Positions 1 through 8,417 of a stretch of 64,000 bases of DNA are shown here, piece by piece (position 1 is the first letter of the stretch; each line of letters begins with the position of its first letter). Made by a program: the position numbers and the translations under genes. The DNA is from JBDSWU01 sp038230395 (GTDB lineage Bacteria; Patescibacteriota; Saccharimonadia; Saccharimonadales; UBA4665). The stretch lies in the NCBI GenBank assembly GCA_038230395.1, contig JBBRNI010000007.1:1-64000 (forward strand). The letters run 5' to 3'. The notes below the pieces were generated by a model that worked only from the letters and a program-made list of their open reading frames with translations, was not told where the DNA came from and did not search any database.

Positions 1-28
1 AAAGGGCATCTCTGTTCTCCTTGTGAAT

Positions 29-46
29 TAGTTGTTTCGACAACTA
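29..46. other. UUCG-loop hairpin
   Basis: A perfect 7-bp inverted repeat (TAGTTGT / ACAACTA) closes a TTCG tetraloop. It lies at the left edge with no gene on the left visible, so it could be the 3' hairpin of a gene outside the window. No T-tract follows on either strand, so a terminator call is weak. Confidence 0.3.
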
Positions 47-90
47 CTAGTCTACAAGTTCTGAGCAGGGATGCTTTTTGGTTTAGCTGC

Positions 91-112
91 GGTAGCGGCT
101 GACGCCGCTACC
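91..112. terminator. Possible terminator hairpin downstream of the DUF3467 gene
   Basis: A perfect 9-bp stem (GGTAGCGGC / GCCGCTACC) closes a TGAC loop. It sits 46 bases beyond the stop of the minus-strand DUF3467 gene. On the plus strand it is followed only by a weak T-rich stretch, and on the minus strand by none, so it may be a Rho-independent terminator or just an mRNA 3'-end structure. The rest of bases 1-157 shows no coding capacity. Confidence 0.35.
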
Positions 113-157
113 TAGTGTTGCGTTTTGGATTGGAACTTAAGTCGTTAACGTTTAGCC

Positions 158-397
158 TTAGCGTTCGAATTTTTCGATGTGGTCATGGAGGTCTTTTAGA
201 AAGCGCTTGGCCTGTTCCAGAGTCATGGCCGTACGGCTAATGACGTTCTGTTGATCGCCGCCTAATAAATTCTGCGTGAAGTTGAACACCAATGCCTGCT
301 CACTGCTGGCTAGTAAATAGCCGTCAGCAAAATAGATTGGCGTTTTGTTAGGGTCAAGATTGAAATTGACTGGCTGCGCTGGTTTGGAATTGGCCAT
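158..397 (-). CDS. DUF3467 family small protein
   Basis: A 79-residue soluble protein. The central FADGYLLASS and the end KRFLKDLHDHIEKFE fit the DUF3467 pattern, a small conserved bacterial family of unknown function. It starts immediately after the aspS stop (TAG then ATG, no gap), and its ribosome-binding site GAGGAG lies inside the end of aspS, so the two are probably translated from one message. The family assignment is from pattern recognition; no function can be given. Confidence 0.75.
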   Translation of the reverse strand: MANSKPAQPVNFNLDPNKTPIYFADGYLLASSEQALVFNFTQNLLGGDQQNVISRTAMTLEQAKRFLKDLHDHIEKFER

Positions 398-2158
398 CTA
401 CGACTCCTCAACTAGTTTAAGATGCAGATCTTTGAGCTGCTGGTCGTCTACGAGGCTTGGAGAGCTCATCATGGCGTCAATTCCAGATCCATTTTTAGGA
501 AAAGCCACGACTTCGCGGATGTTAGTTTCGCCCATCAGAACCATAAACATTCGGTCTAGCCCGTAGGCACAGCCGGCATGTGGTGGTGCGCCGTACTTGA
601 AGGCGCTTATCATCGCGCCAAAGCGTTGGTCTACGTAGGCTTTGTCGTAGCCAAGAACATTAAAAACTTCGTACAATACTTGTGGATTATGGTTACGAAC
701 ACCGCCAGAACATATTTCGTAACCGTTCATGACCATGTCGTATTGGTCGGCTAAGATAGTCTGCTTATCTTCAGCTTTTAAGGCTTCGAGACCCCCTTTC
801 GGCATCGAGAATGGGTTGTGGCCAAAGTCTAATTTTTGAGTCTTTTGGTCTAACTCATAAAATGGAAAGTCCACAATCCAACATAGCGCGATGACATCGG
901 GATCTTTGAGTTTGAAGTGCTCGGCAAATTCATTACGCAGGCGTCCGAGAACTTTGTTAACAACCATTCGCTTGTCAGCTCCAAAGAACACCACGTCACC
1001 ATCGGCGGCACCAGTTTTAGTCTTGATGTCTTCAATCTCTTGAGGCTGTAAGAACTTGGCGATTGGAGATTTGACTTCACCGTTTTCGAAGGTAAGATAC
1101 GCCAGGCCACCAGCTCCTTCAGACTTGGCGATTTCGGTGAAGCTATCGATCTGTGAGCGGCTCAAACTTGCGGCACCCGGCGCACAAATAGCTTTGACAC
1201 AGCCACCGTCGGCGATAGCTTTGGCAAAAACACCAAAGCCAGAAAGCTTCAGCTCTTCAGATAGCTCAACCAGTTCCATGCCAAAACGCAGATCAGGTTT
1301 ATCGGTTCCAAAACGTTCCATGGCTTCAACGAATGGAATGCGTGGCACATCAGCATTGAACAATTTTTTGCCAGCAAAATCACTGACCAATTGCTTTATA
1401 AGTGGCTCAACAGTTGCGCGGACTTCCTCGCCATCTTCTACAAAGGACATCTCCAGGTCGAGTTGGTAAAAGTCACCATATAGGCGGTCACCGCGCGGGT
1501 CTTCATCTCGGAAGCAAGTCGCAATTTGGTAGTAGCGCGGTACACCGCCAACCATTAGTAGTTGCTTAAACTGCTGTGGTGCTTGCGGTAAGGCGTAAAA
1601 TTTGCCAGCATGAACTCGGGATGGAACTAGAAAGTCGCGGGCACCTTCTGGGCTAGAGTTTGCCAAGATCGGAGTGGTAACTTCTACAAAACTACAGCCC
1701 TCCATGTAGTCTCGTATAACTTTGTAGTAAGCGGCGCGGCGACGCAAAGTCTCCTGCATTTTAGGGCGACGTAGGTCGAGGTAGCGATACTTGAGACGCA
1801 AGTCTTCGTTGGCTATAGCATCACCGTGGATCTGGATTGGTAGGGCTTCAGAGCGGTTCAGAATTGTAAGCTCAGTAACTTTGACTTCAACACTCCCCGA
1901 TTCGATGTTAGGGTTAACTAAATTGTCGGCGCGCTTGGTAACTAGGCCCGTAGCGCTGACAACAAACTCATCACGTAACTGTTCGGCATTAGCAAAAGCT
2001 TGAGGCGTTTCAGGTTGAATAACTAGCTGCGTAATACCAGTGTGATCACGGACATCTATAAATATCAGGCCACCATGGTCACGGCGTGAACTAACCCAAC
2101 CTTTGACGGTCACCGTTTTGCCACTGTGGCCACTGACATCAGAACTCAAAATTCGCAT
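398..2158 (-). CDS. aspS: Aspartyl-tRNA synthetase
   Basis: Cytoplasmic class II synthetase that charges tRNA-Asp (perhaps also tRNA-Asn in organisms lacking AsnRS) with aspartate, using ATP. The 586-residue length matches the bacterial type with an inserted GAD domain. The N-terminal OB-fold anticodon-binding domain begins MRILSSDVSG and contains VKGWVSSRRDHGG. Class II motif 2 is seen as CFRDEDPRGDR, and motif 3 near the C terminus as GCAYGLDRMFMVLMG, followed by NIREVVAFPKN. It lies 26 bases after the CBS-domain gene and directly before the DUF3467 gene, all on the minus strand, suggesting one operon. No clear Shine-Dalgarno site is visible before the ATG. Confidence 0.97.
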   Translation of the reverse strand: MRILSSDVSGHSGKTVTVKGWVSSRRDHGGLIFIDVRDHTGITQLVIQPETPQAFANAEQLRDEFVVSATGLVTKRADNLVNPNIESGSVEVKVTELTILNRSEALPIQIHGDAIANEDLRLKYRYLDLRRPKMQETLRRRAAYYKVIRDYMEGCSFVEVTTPILANSSPEGARDFLVPSRVHAGKFYALPQAPQQFKQLLMVGGVPRYYQIATCFRDEDPRGDRLYGDFYQLDLEMSFVEDGEEVRATVEPLIKQLVSDFAGKKLFNADVPRIPFVEAMERFGTDKPDLRFGMELVELSEELKLSGFGVFAKAIADGGCVKAICAPGAASLSRSQIDSFTEIAKSEGAGGLAYLTFENGEVKSPIAKFLQPQEIEDIKTKTGAADGDVVFFGADKRMVVNKVLGRLRNEFAEHFKLKDPDVIALCWIVDFPFYELDQKTQKLDFGHNPFSMPKGGLEALKAEDKQTILADQYDMVMNGYEICSGGVRNHNPQVLYEVFNVLGYDKAYVDQRFGAMISAFKYGAPPHAGCAYGLDRMFMVLMGETNIREVVAFPKNGSGIDAMMSSPSLVDDQQLKDLHLKLVEES

Positions 2159-2184
2159 ATCTGTTATTTTAGCATCTAAAGGGG

Positions 2185-3201
2185 TTATTCGTCAGCTTTT
2201 TTGGCGCGCTTAGTCTTTGGATGACGACTAGCTACGGCTTGCAAGTCGGCGTACTGGTCAAAATCATCGCCAGGTATGTGCCCTAGTAATTGATGCAGTA
2301 AATTTTGAACTGTAATTACGCCGACGTATTCCTCAAAGCTATTAGTTACTACAAACAACGGATGATTGGTGACAAAAAAGGCGTGCAAAGCTTCGCTAAG
2401 GCTATCATTTTCGTGTACAAAATAAACTGTCGGATCCATGATGTCACGCACCCGGCCAGAGCTATGCAACCCAAGCTCGTGTACCGCCAGCGTGCCTACA
2501 ATATTAGCATCTGGGCTATCTTGCACAAGCACATGCTCCACACCAGTTTGGTGTAATTCATCAATAAGTATTGGGCCTACAGTTTCGTTGGCGTGCACGG
2601 TACGCACATCGCCTCGCGGTGTCAAAATATCACGAACGGCATAGTCTGGGAAGCTTAGAACATGCCGAACTATTTCTAGCTCTTCGACACTAACTCGGCT
2701 ATCACCCTGACCCTGTTGACGCTCCAATAACTTCAGCAGGTCATCACGCTCAAACAAGCCCGTGTGGGCCGGCGCCGAGTAACGCTTGCTAACTAAGCGT
2801 ACGACCCGATTTATAATTGGGTGCAGGTAGCTGAGTAGCCAACTGATAAACGGTGTGAGCAAAGCGGTAGCCCGGGCACCAAAAGCTGTAACCCTGCTTG
2901 CTGGCAGCCATGAATACGCTGCCCAGAGCGTGGTGATAACAGCCAGTAAACTAAGCCAAATTGGTGCTTCGCGGGCTAACAATATAACTCCACCGGCACT
3001 GGTAGCTGCTATAAACAGCCATAGTAGACCGCGTAAACTGCCTTCGTAGGCTGCCGCTCTATATAACTGCGATGCAAAAGCATCACCTTTTGCGGCCCGC
3101 CTTTTAAGTTCGGTAACAGGCAAGTAGTAGTAGGTTTTACGAACGGCCACACCGCCCAGCGCCAGGCCAAGCAGTACCAAAGCGATAATGAAACTGGTCA
3201 T
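2185..3201 (-). CDS. CorC/CNNM-like membrane protein with paired CBS domains
   Basis: A 338-residue membrane protein. Hydrophobic segments occur near residues 3-20, 57-75 and 80-95, with a further one near 115-135. The C-terminal half has two CBS motifs: one around VRDILTPRGDVRTV, the other around VRDIMDPTVYFVHEND and ending in YVGVITVQNLLHQLL. This is the layout of the cytosolic sensor of HlyC/CorC (CNNM) magnesium/cobalt efflux proteins, but the usual DUF21 transport domain is not recognisable, so transport is doubtful. It may bind an adenosine nucleotide. It is the first gene of a probable operon with aspS. The sequence upstream has TATACACT close to the ATG, possibly a leaderless start. 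Confidence 0.7.
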   Translation of the reverse strand: MTSFIIALVLLGLALGGVAVRKTYYYLPVTELKRRAAKGDAFASQLYRAAAYEGSLRGLLWLFIAATSAGGVILLAREAPIWLSLLAVITTLWAAYSWLPASRVTAFGARATALLTPFISWLLSYLHPIINRVVRLVSKRYSAPAHTGLFERDDLLKLLERQQGQGDSRVSVEELEIVRHVLSFPDYAVRDILTPRGDVRTVHANETVGPILIDELHQTGVEHVLVQDSPDANIVGTLAVHELGLHSSGRVRDIMDPTVYFVHENDSLSEALHAFFVTNHPLFVVTNSFEEYVGVITVQNLLHQLLGHIPGDDFDQYADLQAVASRHPKTKRAKKADE

Positions 3202-3307
3202 GGTTTAAGTGTATACGCCTGTGGCCTGATTTAACAGTGATGACAATTATATGTTGTATACTTGAGATACTAATTTACATACTAAATTTCAGGGAGAACT
3301 ACAACTT

Positions 3308-4066
3308 ATGTCAAAGCAATTCGTCGCCATATTGGCAGCTATCGTCCTAGTTTTTGTTGGCATTTTTGTATTTACGGGCCACAAATCCCCCAGCTCTAGT
3401 AGCGTCAAAAGCAACCCAGGTACATTGACGCAGCACGTTGATGGTAGCACTGCGTCGGGTGTGACTTTGGTAGAGTACGGCGACTTTCAATGTCCATACT
3501 GTGAAGAGTATTTCCCAACAGTGCGATCCGTTACTAGCGAATTCAAGGACCAGATTCAATTCCAATTCCGCAACTTTCCACTGGTCAATGTTCACCAGAA
3601 CGCTTTTGCCGCCGCCCGTGCCGGTGAAGCTGCCGCCCAGCAAAATAAGTTTTTCCCAATGTTTAATGCCCTATATGACTCTGGTAACTGGCAGGTTTGG
3701 ACCACGGCCACTGACCCTACGCCTTATTTTAGTCAGTTTGCGCAGCAAATCGGTCTCAATGTTGCTAAGTTTAAGGCCGATTTTGGTAGCAGCAAGGTAA
3801 ACGACTTGATCAGAGCTGACATGGCAAAGGGTAATAGCCTCAACATCCAGGGGACGCCGACCTTTTTCCTAGACGGCAAAATGGTCACCATCCCTAATAG
3901 TATTGCTGCGTTCGAAAAAGTTATTAAGGCCGAAATAGCCAAAAAAGCATCGACCGCTAGCAACTCAACTACTACGCCGAGCACTAGTGACACTACTCCA
4001 GCAACAAGTACGCCGACCAGCACCGACACCATGACTACACCGACAACTACCACTAGCGGTAACTAG
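3308..4066 (+). CDS. Exported DsbA-like thioredoxin-fold oxidoreductase
   Basis: A 252-residue protein anchored by an N-terminal hydrophobic segment (residues 6-24). The thioredoxin fold follows: VEYGDFQCPYCEEY holds the CPYC active site near residues 61-64, and the cis-proline loop is seen as QGTPTFFLDGK near residue 182. The C-terminal 40 residues are almost all Ser, Thr and Pro, a probable flexible wall-spanning tail. By family it would oxidise or isomerise disulfides in exported proteins, and many exported proteins in this window have cysteine pairs. AGGGAG about 10 bases before the ATG may be the ribosome-binding site. It is transcribed divergently from the CBS-domain gene. Confidence 0.88.
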   Translation: MSKQFVAILAAIVLVFVGIFVFTGHKSPSSSSVKSNPGTLTQHVDGSTASGVTLVEYGDFQCPYCEEYFPTVRSVTSEFKDQIQFQFRNFPLVNVHQNAFAAARAGEAAAQQNKFFPMFNALYDSGNWQVWTTATDPTPYFSQFAQQIGLNVAKFKADFGSSKVNDLIRADMAKGNSLNIQGTPTFFLDGKMVTIPNSIAAFEKVIKAEIAKKASTASNSTTTPSTSDTTPATSTPTSTDTMTTPTTTTSGN

Positions 4067-4124
4067 TGTTTACTACCTAATACTGTAAGAACTCACGCCA
4101 ACTTGGGCGATGCACACGAACCTG

Positions 4125-4141
4125 CACCCGCTCGACGGGTG
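4125..4141 (+). terminator. Probable Rho-independent terminator of the DsbA-like gene
   Basis: A 6-bp GC-rich stem (CACCCG / CGGGTG) with a CTCGA loop lies 58 bases after the stop and is followed by a T-rich stretch (ATTTCATAATTTTAATTTT). The remaining sequence between 4067 and 4290, between two convergent genes, shows no coding potential. Confidence 0.5.
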
Positions 4142-4290
4142 ATTTCATAATTTTAATTTTGACGGACATACACTTCTCCCAAACTAAAACATCAAAACAG
4201 ATATTTCCAGATACTCTTATCGCTCACTTTTTGTTTAATTTTTGTCTCATAAGCGTTGCCTATAAAGTAATGTGATAGTAGCTTATAGCG

Positions 4291-6252
4291 CTAACGTTTG
4301 TCAAATGAACGATCTAGGCCACCCCACTCAACAACCGTAAAGCCCTTTCGTGTCGGTGCACTTAGCTGCTGCTTGGCTAACGGAATCTGGCGATCAAGCC
4401 CCTGAAAGTCTAAGAATACTCGGATACTGGTTGTCGGCTTAGGCAGGATAGTCAGCGGCGCCAGTTGATCCATCTGTTTGGTGTTAAACCAGGTTAGTCG
4501 AACATAAGCAGTTTGTGGCAATCGGGGCTGCCAATAGTCCATAAAGTCGTTGATTTCATTAGGCTTTAGTCCCTGCTCAAATAGTTGATGACGTATAGTG
4601 GCTACAGCCTCATATCCTCGAACAACTGTGCCAGAACTAATGATTGGGTATTGTCCATGACCAATACCTTCCCAAAATAAATTAGGGTAATCTTGATTTT
4701 GGTAGGTCAGCTGACCATTAGGCTGAGCTAACACCTGCTTCCAACCACCAGTGGGGTATGCCGGCTCTGACTGCCGAATATCAGCGCCAACTGACACATT
4801 CACGTTAGTCGTACGAGTCGGGTACAAATACACTACTGGCTTGCCGCAACCACCACCTGATAGGAACTTCGAAGCCTGGTAAATAACTAATTCTCCAAAA
4901 CCGTTCTTTGTTAGGAATACCGCGTGTTTAGCTTGAAACTGGGCAGCGGTTAAATGCTTGAGACTGGCGTCTTGCAATGTTTCACCAGTACCGTAGTCGT
5001 TGTTATAGATTTCTTGGAACAATGCTGAATCGGTTGCCACACTGTATAGTACCTCACCATTAGGTCCAGAGCCGGTTTTTGTCAGGTCAGTATCGCTCAG
5101 ACCTTTAGCTACCAAGTAACCGCCGTACGAGCCACAGCCGGGCGCGCGGTAGGTATAACTATCAGAATTAATGTCACCGTTCGTCCACTTAATGAACGGC
5201 GGGCTTTTGGTGTTATTAAGCGCTGAGTCCAGGTAGTACTGACCAGCATATACATGATTGATGGTGAAATATATTTCCGCAACTTTGTAATTAGCGTCTT
5301 GCTGGGCAATAGCCTGATAGACCGTTTGAGCACCATAACTGCCAAGTTTTGTCACTTTCGATGTATCGGTAACATCAAAGTAGCTACTTCGCAGACTTGC
5401 CAGACCGTTGGGCAGTACGTAGCCGCCAGATATGACGCCACTACTAGCATCCTTAGTCGTCAAAGCCGCGCCTTGATAGGTAACATTCTGATCAAACTTA
5501 AGATCAACCAAGCGTGTAGTCCTATCAACAGTAACGTTTGGCTTTAAGGCTTTTTTGAGTGTGGCGTCCTGATTGGAGTCGCTAGCAGTTGTGCCGGTAG
5601 GGTTGAGTAGCAAGACGTACTTGTCACTACTAGTCTGTAACGCCAGGAATGTCACTGATGCTTCACCCTGCTCGCCGTTATCAACGAGTAGTATTGGTTG
5701 GCCGTCTTTAGTTGTGCCAATTTTACTGTAGGTTATGTGACATCCTGGGTTACTAGCGGTAGCTGGCGTGCCACAGTCGTAGCCAATGGCAGTCAAGTCA
5801 GTAAAGAAGCTGGGCTGTGGTGACAATAGTTGTGGCTCGGCTAAATAGCTGTCGGTAAAGCCTGAAGCTGGAGGTAAAGTTGCTGCTGGCTTGGCTACTT
5901 TGCGCACTGTTTTTGCTGCCGCTGCAGGTTGAGTGATTGTTTTGTTATTACGATTGACCACGTAAGCCGCTGCAGCGGCCATTATCACAATCAGCGCTGC
6001 GGCAATAATAAGAACCAGTAGTTTGCGACTGCGGGGTGGATTGACTACTAAATTGGGAGTAGTTGGGAGCAGTGGAGTTGGCGATGATTCGGTAGGCGTG
6101 GGTTCGGTCTCAGGTTCAGATACAACTGTAGCTGCCTCATTTTCATTTGCTGGTTCGATAGCCGCGTCAACTGGTGGAGTTTGTGGTTCTTCGGGTTCAA
6201 TAACTGTGGATACTTCGGGTTTGATTGGTTCGGAATGCTCATCTTGGTTCAT
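4291..6252 (-). CDS. Single-pass membrane protein with large exported region (KPVVYLYP motif)
   Basis: A 653-residue protein of unknown function. Residues 1-75 are rich in Glu, Pro and Thr and probably cytoplasmic. A transmembrane helix follows at about residues 78-98 (LLVLIIAAALIVIMAAAAAY), and then about 550 exported residues. The C-terminal third has CGKPVVYLYP, then GGW and YPNLFWEG. In my recollection this combination marks a domain of unknown function common in CPR proteins. A good ribosome-binding site (AGGAG, 6 bases before ATG) supports the start. It follows nadD by 77 bases. A cell-surface role is likely from topology only. Confidence 0.75.
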   Translation of the reverse strand: MNQDEHSEPIKPEVSTVIEPEEPQTPPVDAAIEPANENEAATVVSEPETEPTPTESSPTPLLPTTPNLVVNPPRSRKLLVLIIAAALIVIMAAAAAYVVNRNNKTITQPAAAAKTVRKVAKPAATLPPASGFTDSYLAEPQLLSPQPSFFTDLTAIGYDCGTPATASNPGCHITYSKIGTTKDGQPILLVDNGEQGEASVTFLALQTSSDKYVLLLNPTGTTASDSNQDATLKKALKPNVTVDRTTRLVDLKFDQNVTYQGAALTTKDASSGVISGGYVLPNGLASLRSSYFDVTDTSKVTKLGSYGAQTVYQAIAQQDANYKVAEIYFTINHVYAGQYYLDSALNNTKSPPFIKWTNGDINSDSYTYRAPGCGSYGGYLVAKGLSDTDLTKTGSGPNGEVLYSVATDSALFQEIYNNDYGTGETLQDASLKHLTAAQFQAKHAVFLTKNGFGELVIYQASKFLSGGGCGKPVVYLYPTRTTNVNVSVGADIRQSEPAYPTGGWKQVLAQPNGQLTYQNQDYPNLFWEGIGHGQYPIISSGTVVRGYEAVATIRHQLFEQGLKPNEINDFMDYWQPRLPQTAYVRLTWFNTKQMDQLAPLTILPKPTTSIRVFLDFQGLDRQIPLAKQQLSAPTRKGFTVVEWGGLDRSFDKR

Positions 6253-6329
6253 CGCGGCTCCTATAATGATCTTGCTTTTGTTTAGCGTCTAACTTCAGCA
6301 TAACCATTTTAAATGGATCATACAATAAA

Positions 6330-6938
6330 TTAGACAACCGACACGTACAGCCAGTGGTGATCGCTGTAGCGCTGAACGCTTGGCAACAGTCCGTGTGTTG
6401 GTTGACGCTTCTGTAGTGCTTCACGAATTATCCGCGAGGAAACTGTTGGCGCGTAACTATCAAAAATCGTTACCGCTAACGGCGAGGGTTTCCAGCTACT
6501 TATCGCTGTTTTTAGGTCATCCATATCATCGCCAGCCCGGACACCAACAACTAGCTCGGAATGTTTGAGCAGCTGCTCAATGTGCGGCCAGTTCGGCATA
6601 CTCGGGGCAACATCTGAACCAACCAAAAACACTAGCTGGCTATCTGGAAACTCTTGCTGTAGCTGCGGCAAGGTTCGATTGACGCTAAAATTAACATCTA
6701 CCAAGTCTAGTATCTCAAGCTTGATGTGTGGCTCCGTAGCCCGCGACAACATGGCCATGCGATGGCCAAAATGCTCAACCGTTTGCTTTTCGCGTGGCCG
6801 CCGCTCCGGCATAAAATAAACTATGTCGAGGTTAGCAGCCGCTATCGCCTGTAGGGCGAAAGCAATGTGGCCACTATGCACAGGGTTAAACGTGCCAGCA
6901 TAAATGCCAATTCTTGGAGTAGTTTGGGTGTCTGTCAT
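6330..6938 (-). CDS. nadD: Nicotinate-nucleotide adenylyltransferase
   Basis: Cytoplasmic enzyme that joins nicotinate mononucleotide to ATP to form deamido-NAD. The 202-residue form starting MTDTQTTPRIG is chosen because the nucleotidyltransferase motif GIYAGTFNPVHSGHIAFA should be at the N terminus; a longer reading begins at 7016 but overlaps the upstream gene. The second motif is SSRIIREALQKRQP near the C terminus, the ISSTxIR-like loop of the family. LVGSDVAPSMPNW is also typical. It starts 19 bases after the 411-residue protein gene and may share its transcript, which would place it behind the cobalamin riboswitch. Confidence 0.92.
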   Translation of the reverse strand: MTDTQTTPRIGIYAGTFNPVHSGHIAFALQAIAAANLDIVYFMPERRPREKQTVEHFGHRMAMLSRATEPHIKLEILDLVDVNFSVNRTLPQLQQEFPDSQLVFLVGSDVAPSMPNWPHIEQLLKHSELVVGVRAGDDMDDLKTAISSWKPSPLAVTIFDSYAPTVSSRIIREALQKRQPTHGLLPSVQRYSDHHWLYVSVV

Positions 6939-6957
6939 CTGCACCAAGTATAACCCT

Positions 6958-8193
6958 TTATCTATTACGAGCTTGGATTTTGACATCACACAACTTGCAA
7001 ATGCCGCAAGGTCCACACCATTTTTTACCAGCCTTCGGAGCTGGTGGCGCCTGGCAAACTACGCAGTGCATTTTTTTGTCGAAATTGTAGGCCTCGCCTT
7101 TGGAGGCATCTGATCCAAATATAGCCGAGAATACGTCTTCAGCGCTGGCTTCCATAATATCTTTTTCGCCTTGGAGCAGTGTAGCGCCACCACAGCCAAT
7201 CAGCATTCTGCCCTCACGAACAAACGATTGCAGTGCTTGACGGCTTTCGTGTTCCAAGCGGTTAATTTGCTCAAGATTAGCAGAATCATAATTATTGGCA
7301 TGTACTGAGGCAGCCCCAGATCTATTTTCGAATCGTGCCGACAATGCAGCCCAAAACCCGTAGCGTTCTTTTTTAGTTTGGTATTCCAACTGCTCCCGAG
7401 ACAAGTCTTGGACAGCTAGCTGCTCTAATTTATGCAAATAATAGCCGACTAAGTCTTGCTGCTCCAAAACTTGATTCCAGATGTTTTCGTTGACTTCAGC
7501 TTGGCGTCGGCCAGCGTAAAATTGACCACCATGCTGCTTGACAAGCGTACCATCATAAACACGGGTAAGTGTATCCAGATCAGCCTGTGAGTCATGTTCG
7601 GTTGCTCGCATCGCCGCCGTAAATCCAGCTCCGTTACTTTGATCAACTGTCTGAGATTTGAGGACAACTTGCCCATCAGCTAAACGCTCGGCTTGATATA
7701 TAAAGCCCATTTTGCGCTCTGGCTTGTACCCCAAGCTAGCAATAAACGCATTGCCGTATCGTGCAGCTTCTTGATCAGGGTAAGCAGAATACCAGGTTAG
7801 TTTTTGGCCAGGTTGTAACCGAATCATTTGGTAGCCCTTACGCAAGTCTTCAGCAGCCCGTTCAGCCTGGAATTGTTTACGCGGATCATTTACAGCTTCA
7901 CGATTAGCAATTTCTAGACCCGTCAATAGCATGCCAACATACGGCTGCCAGCGGCCCTCTTTGAAATACAGTAAATTTTGACCTTCATTACGCAAAACAA
8001 AGCTGGTTCGTGATGCTCGGTCTATGCCTTCAGTCACATAACTGAGCTCTTCGTTACCAACCTGTTCCCTTGTCTCTGGTAAAATCTGGCCGAAACGCTG
8101 CAGATCAAATTGGAGCATATCTATGCTTGCTAGGCTATCGAAACTTTTTCTGAGATTTTCGTATTGCGGCTGCGCGGCCTGTTGTGTTTCCAT
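6958..8193 (-). CDS. Uncharacterised protein with CxxC-x12-CxxCxxCxxC tail, behind a cobalamin riboswitch
   Basis: A 411-residue, apparently soluble protein that I do not recognise. The first 370 residues are mixed and mostly helical, with no signal peptide or membrane helix. The last 40 residues carry six cysteines, at 377, 380, 393, 396, 399 and 402, spaced CxxC-x12-CxxCxxCxxC, with His376 beside them: a likely zinc or iron-sulfur site. The start is supported by GAGGTGAGGG just before the ATG. The 224-base leader folds as a cobalamin riboswitch, so the gene is probably repressed by B12. Function could relate to B12 salvage, or to replacing a B12-dependent process; neither is shown by the sequence. 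Confidence 0.75.
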   Translation of the reverse strand: METQQAAQPQYENLRKSFDSLASIDMLQFDLQRFGQILPETREQVGNEELSYVTEGIDRASRTSFVLRNEGQNLLYFKEGRWQPYVGMLLTGLEIANREAVNDPRKQFQAERAAEDLRKGYQMIRLQPGQKLTWYSAYPDQEAARYGNAFIASLGYKPERKMGFIYQAERLADGQVVLKSQTVDQSNGAGFTAAMRATEHDSQADLDTLTRVYDGTLVKQHGGQFYAGRRQAEVNENIWNQVLEQQDLVGYYLHKLEQLAVQDLSREQLEYQTKKERYGFWAALSARFENRSGAASVHANNYDSANLEQINRLEHESRQALQSFVREGRMLIGCGGATLLQGEKDIMEASAEDVFSAIFGSDASKGEAYNFDKKMHCVVCQAPPAPKAGKKWCGPCGICKLCDVKIQARNR

Positions 8194-8254
8194 ATACCCT
8201 CACCTCTAGAGTGCGAGGCTACGTAGTGAAACTACAAAGGACTCGTGCTCGAGA

Positions 8255-8353
8255 GACTTGTTACGACCGTGTCTGGCTTATTCGCGTTGGCGAACTTACA
8301 GTTGCGGCACAGCTTGGGATTTACACCCAATTCCGGCGATGTTTTGTTAAGTC
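8255..8353 (-). promoter_or_regulatory. Cobalamin (B12) riboswitch aptamer
   Basis: Read on the minus strand, the leader contains the conserved core of the B12 riboswitch in order. GGAATTGGGTGTAAATCCC is followed at once by AAGCTGTGCCGCAACTGTAA, then a stem TTCGC-CAAC-GCGAA, then AAGCCAGACACGG, a recognisable B12-box (family form AGYCAGGAGACC). A closing helix GACTT (8349-8353) / AAGTC (8255-8259) encloses the core. Between the aptamer and the gene, CTCG-AGCA-CGAG forms a small hairpin (8242-8253). CCTC can pair with the GAGG of the ribosome-binding site, which suggests translational control. The 5' part is less canonical than the core. Confidence 0.85.
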
Positions 8354-8417
8354 CTAGTAGTGTAGCACTTGGCGACTACGCTACATATAGTAGTATTTAC
8401 CGCAGATTGGCCTGGTA

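Noticed and set aside
1056..1469. A 137-codon plus-strand open frame within aspS
   Set aside because: It is antisense to the highly conserved aspS frame, has no start signal, and its composition (Ser/Ala/Pro rich) is the usual shadow of a coding strand.
4067..4290. A riboswitch or small RNA in the gap between the DsbA-like and 653-residue protein genes
   Set aside because: Both genes converge here, so neither needs a leader. Apart from the hairpin at 4125-4141 no ordered conserved motifs were recognised.
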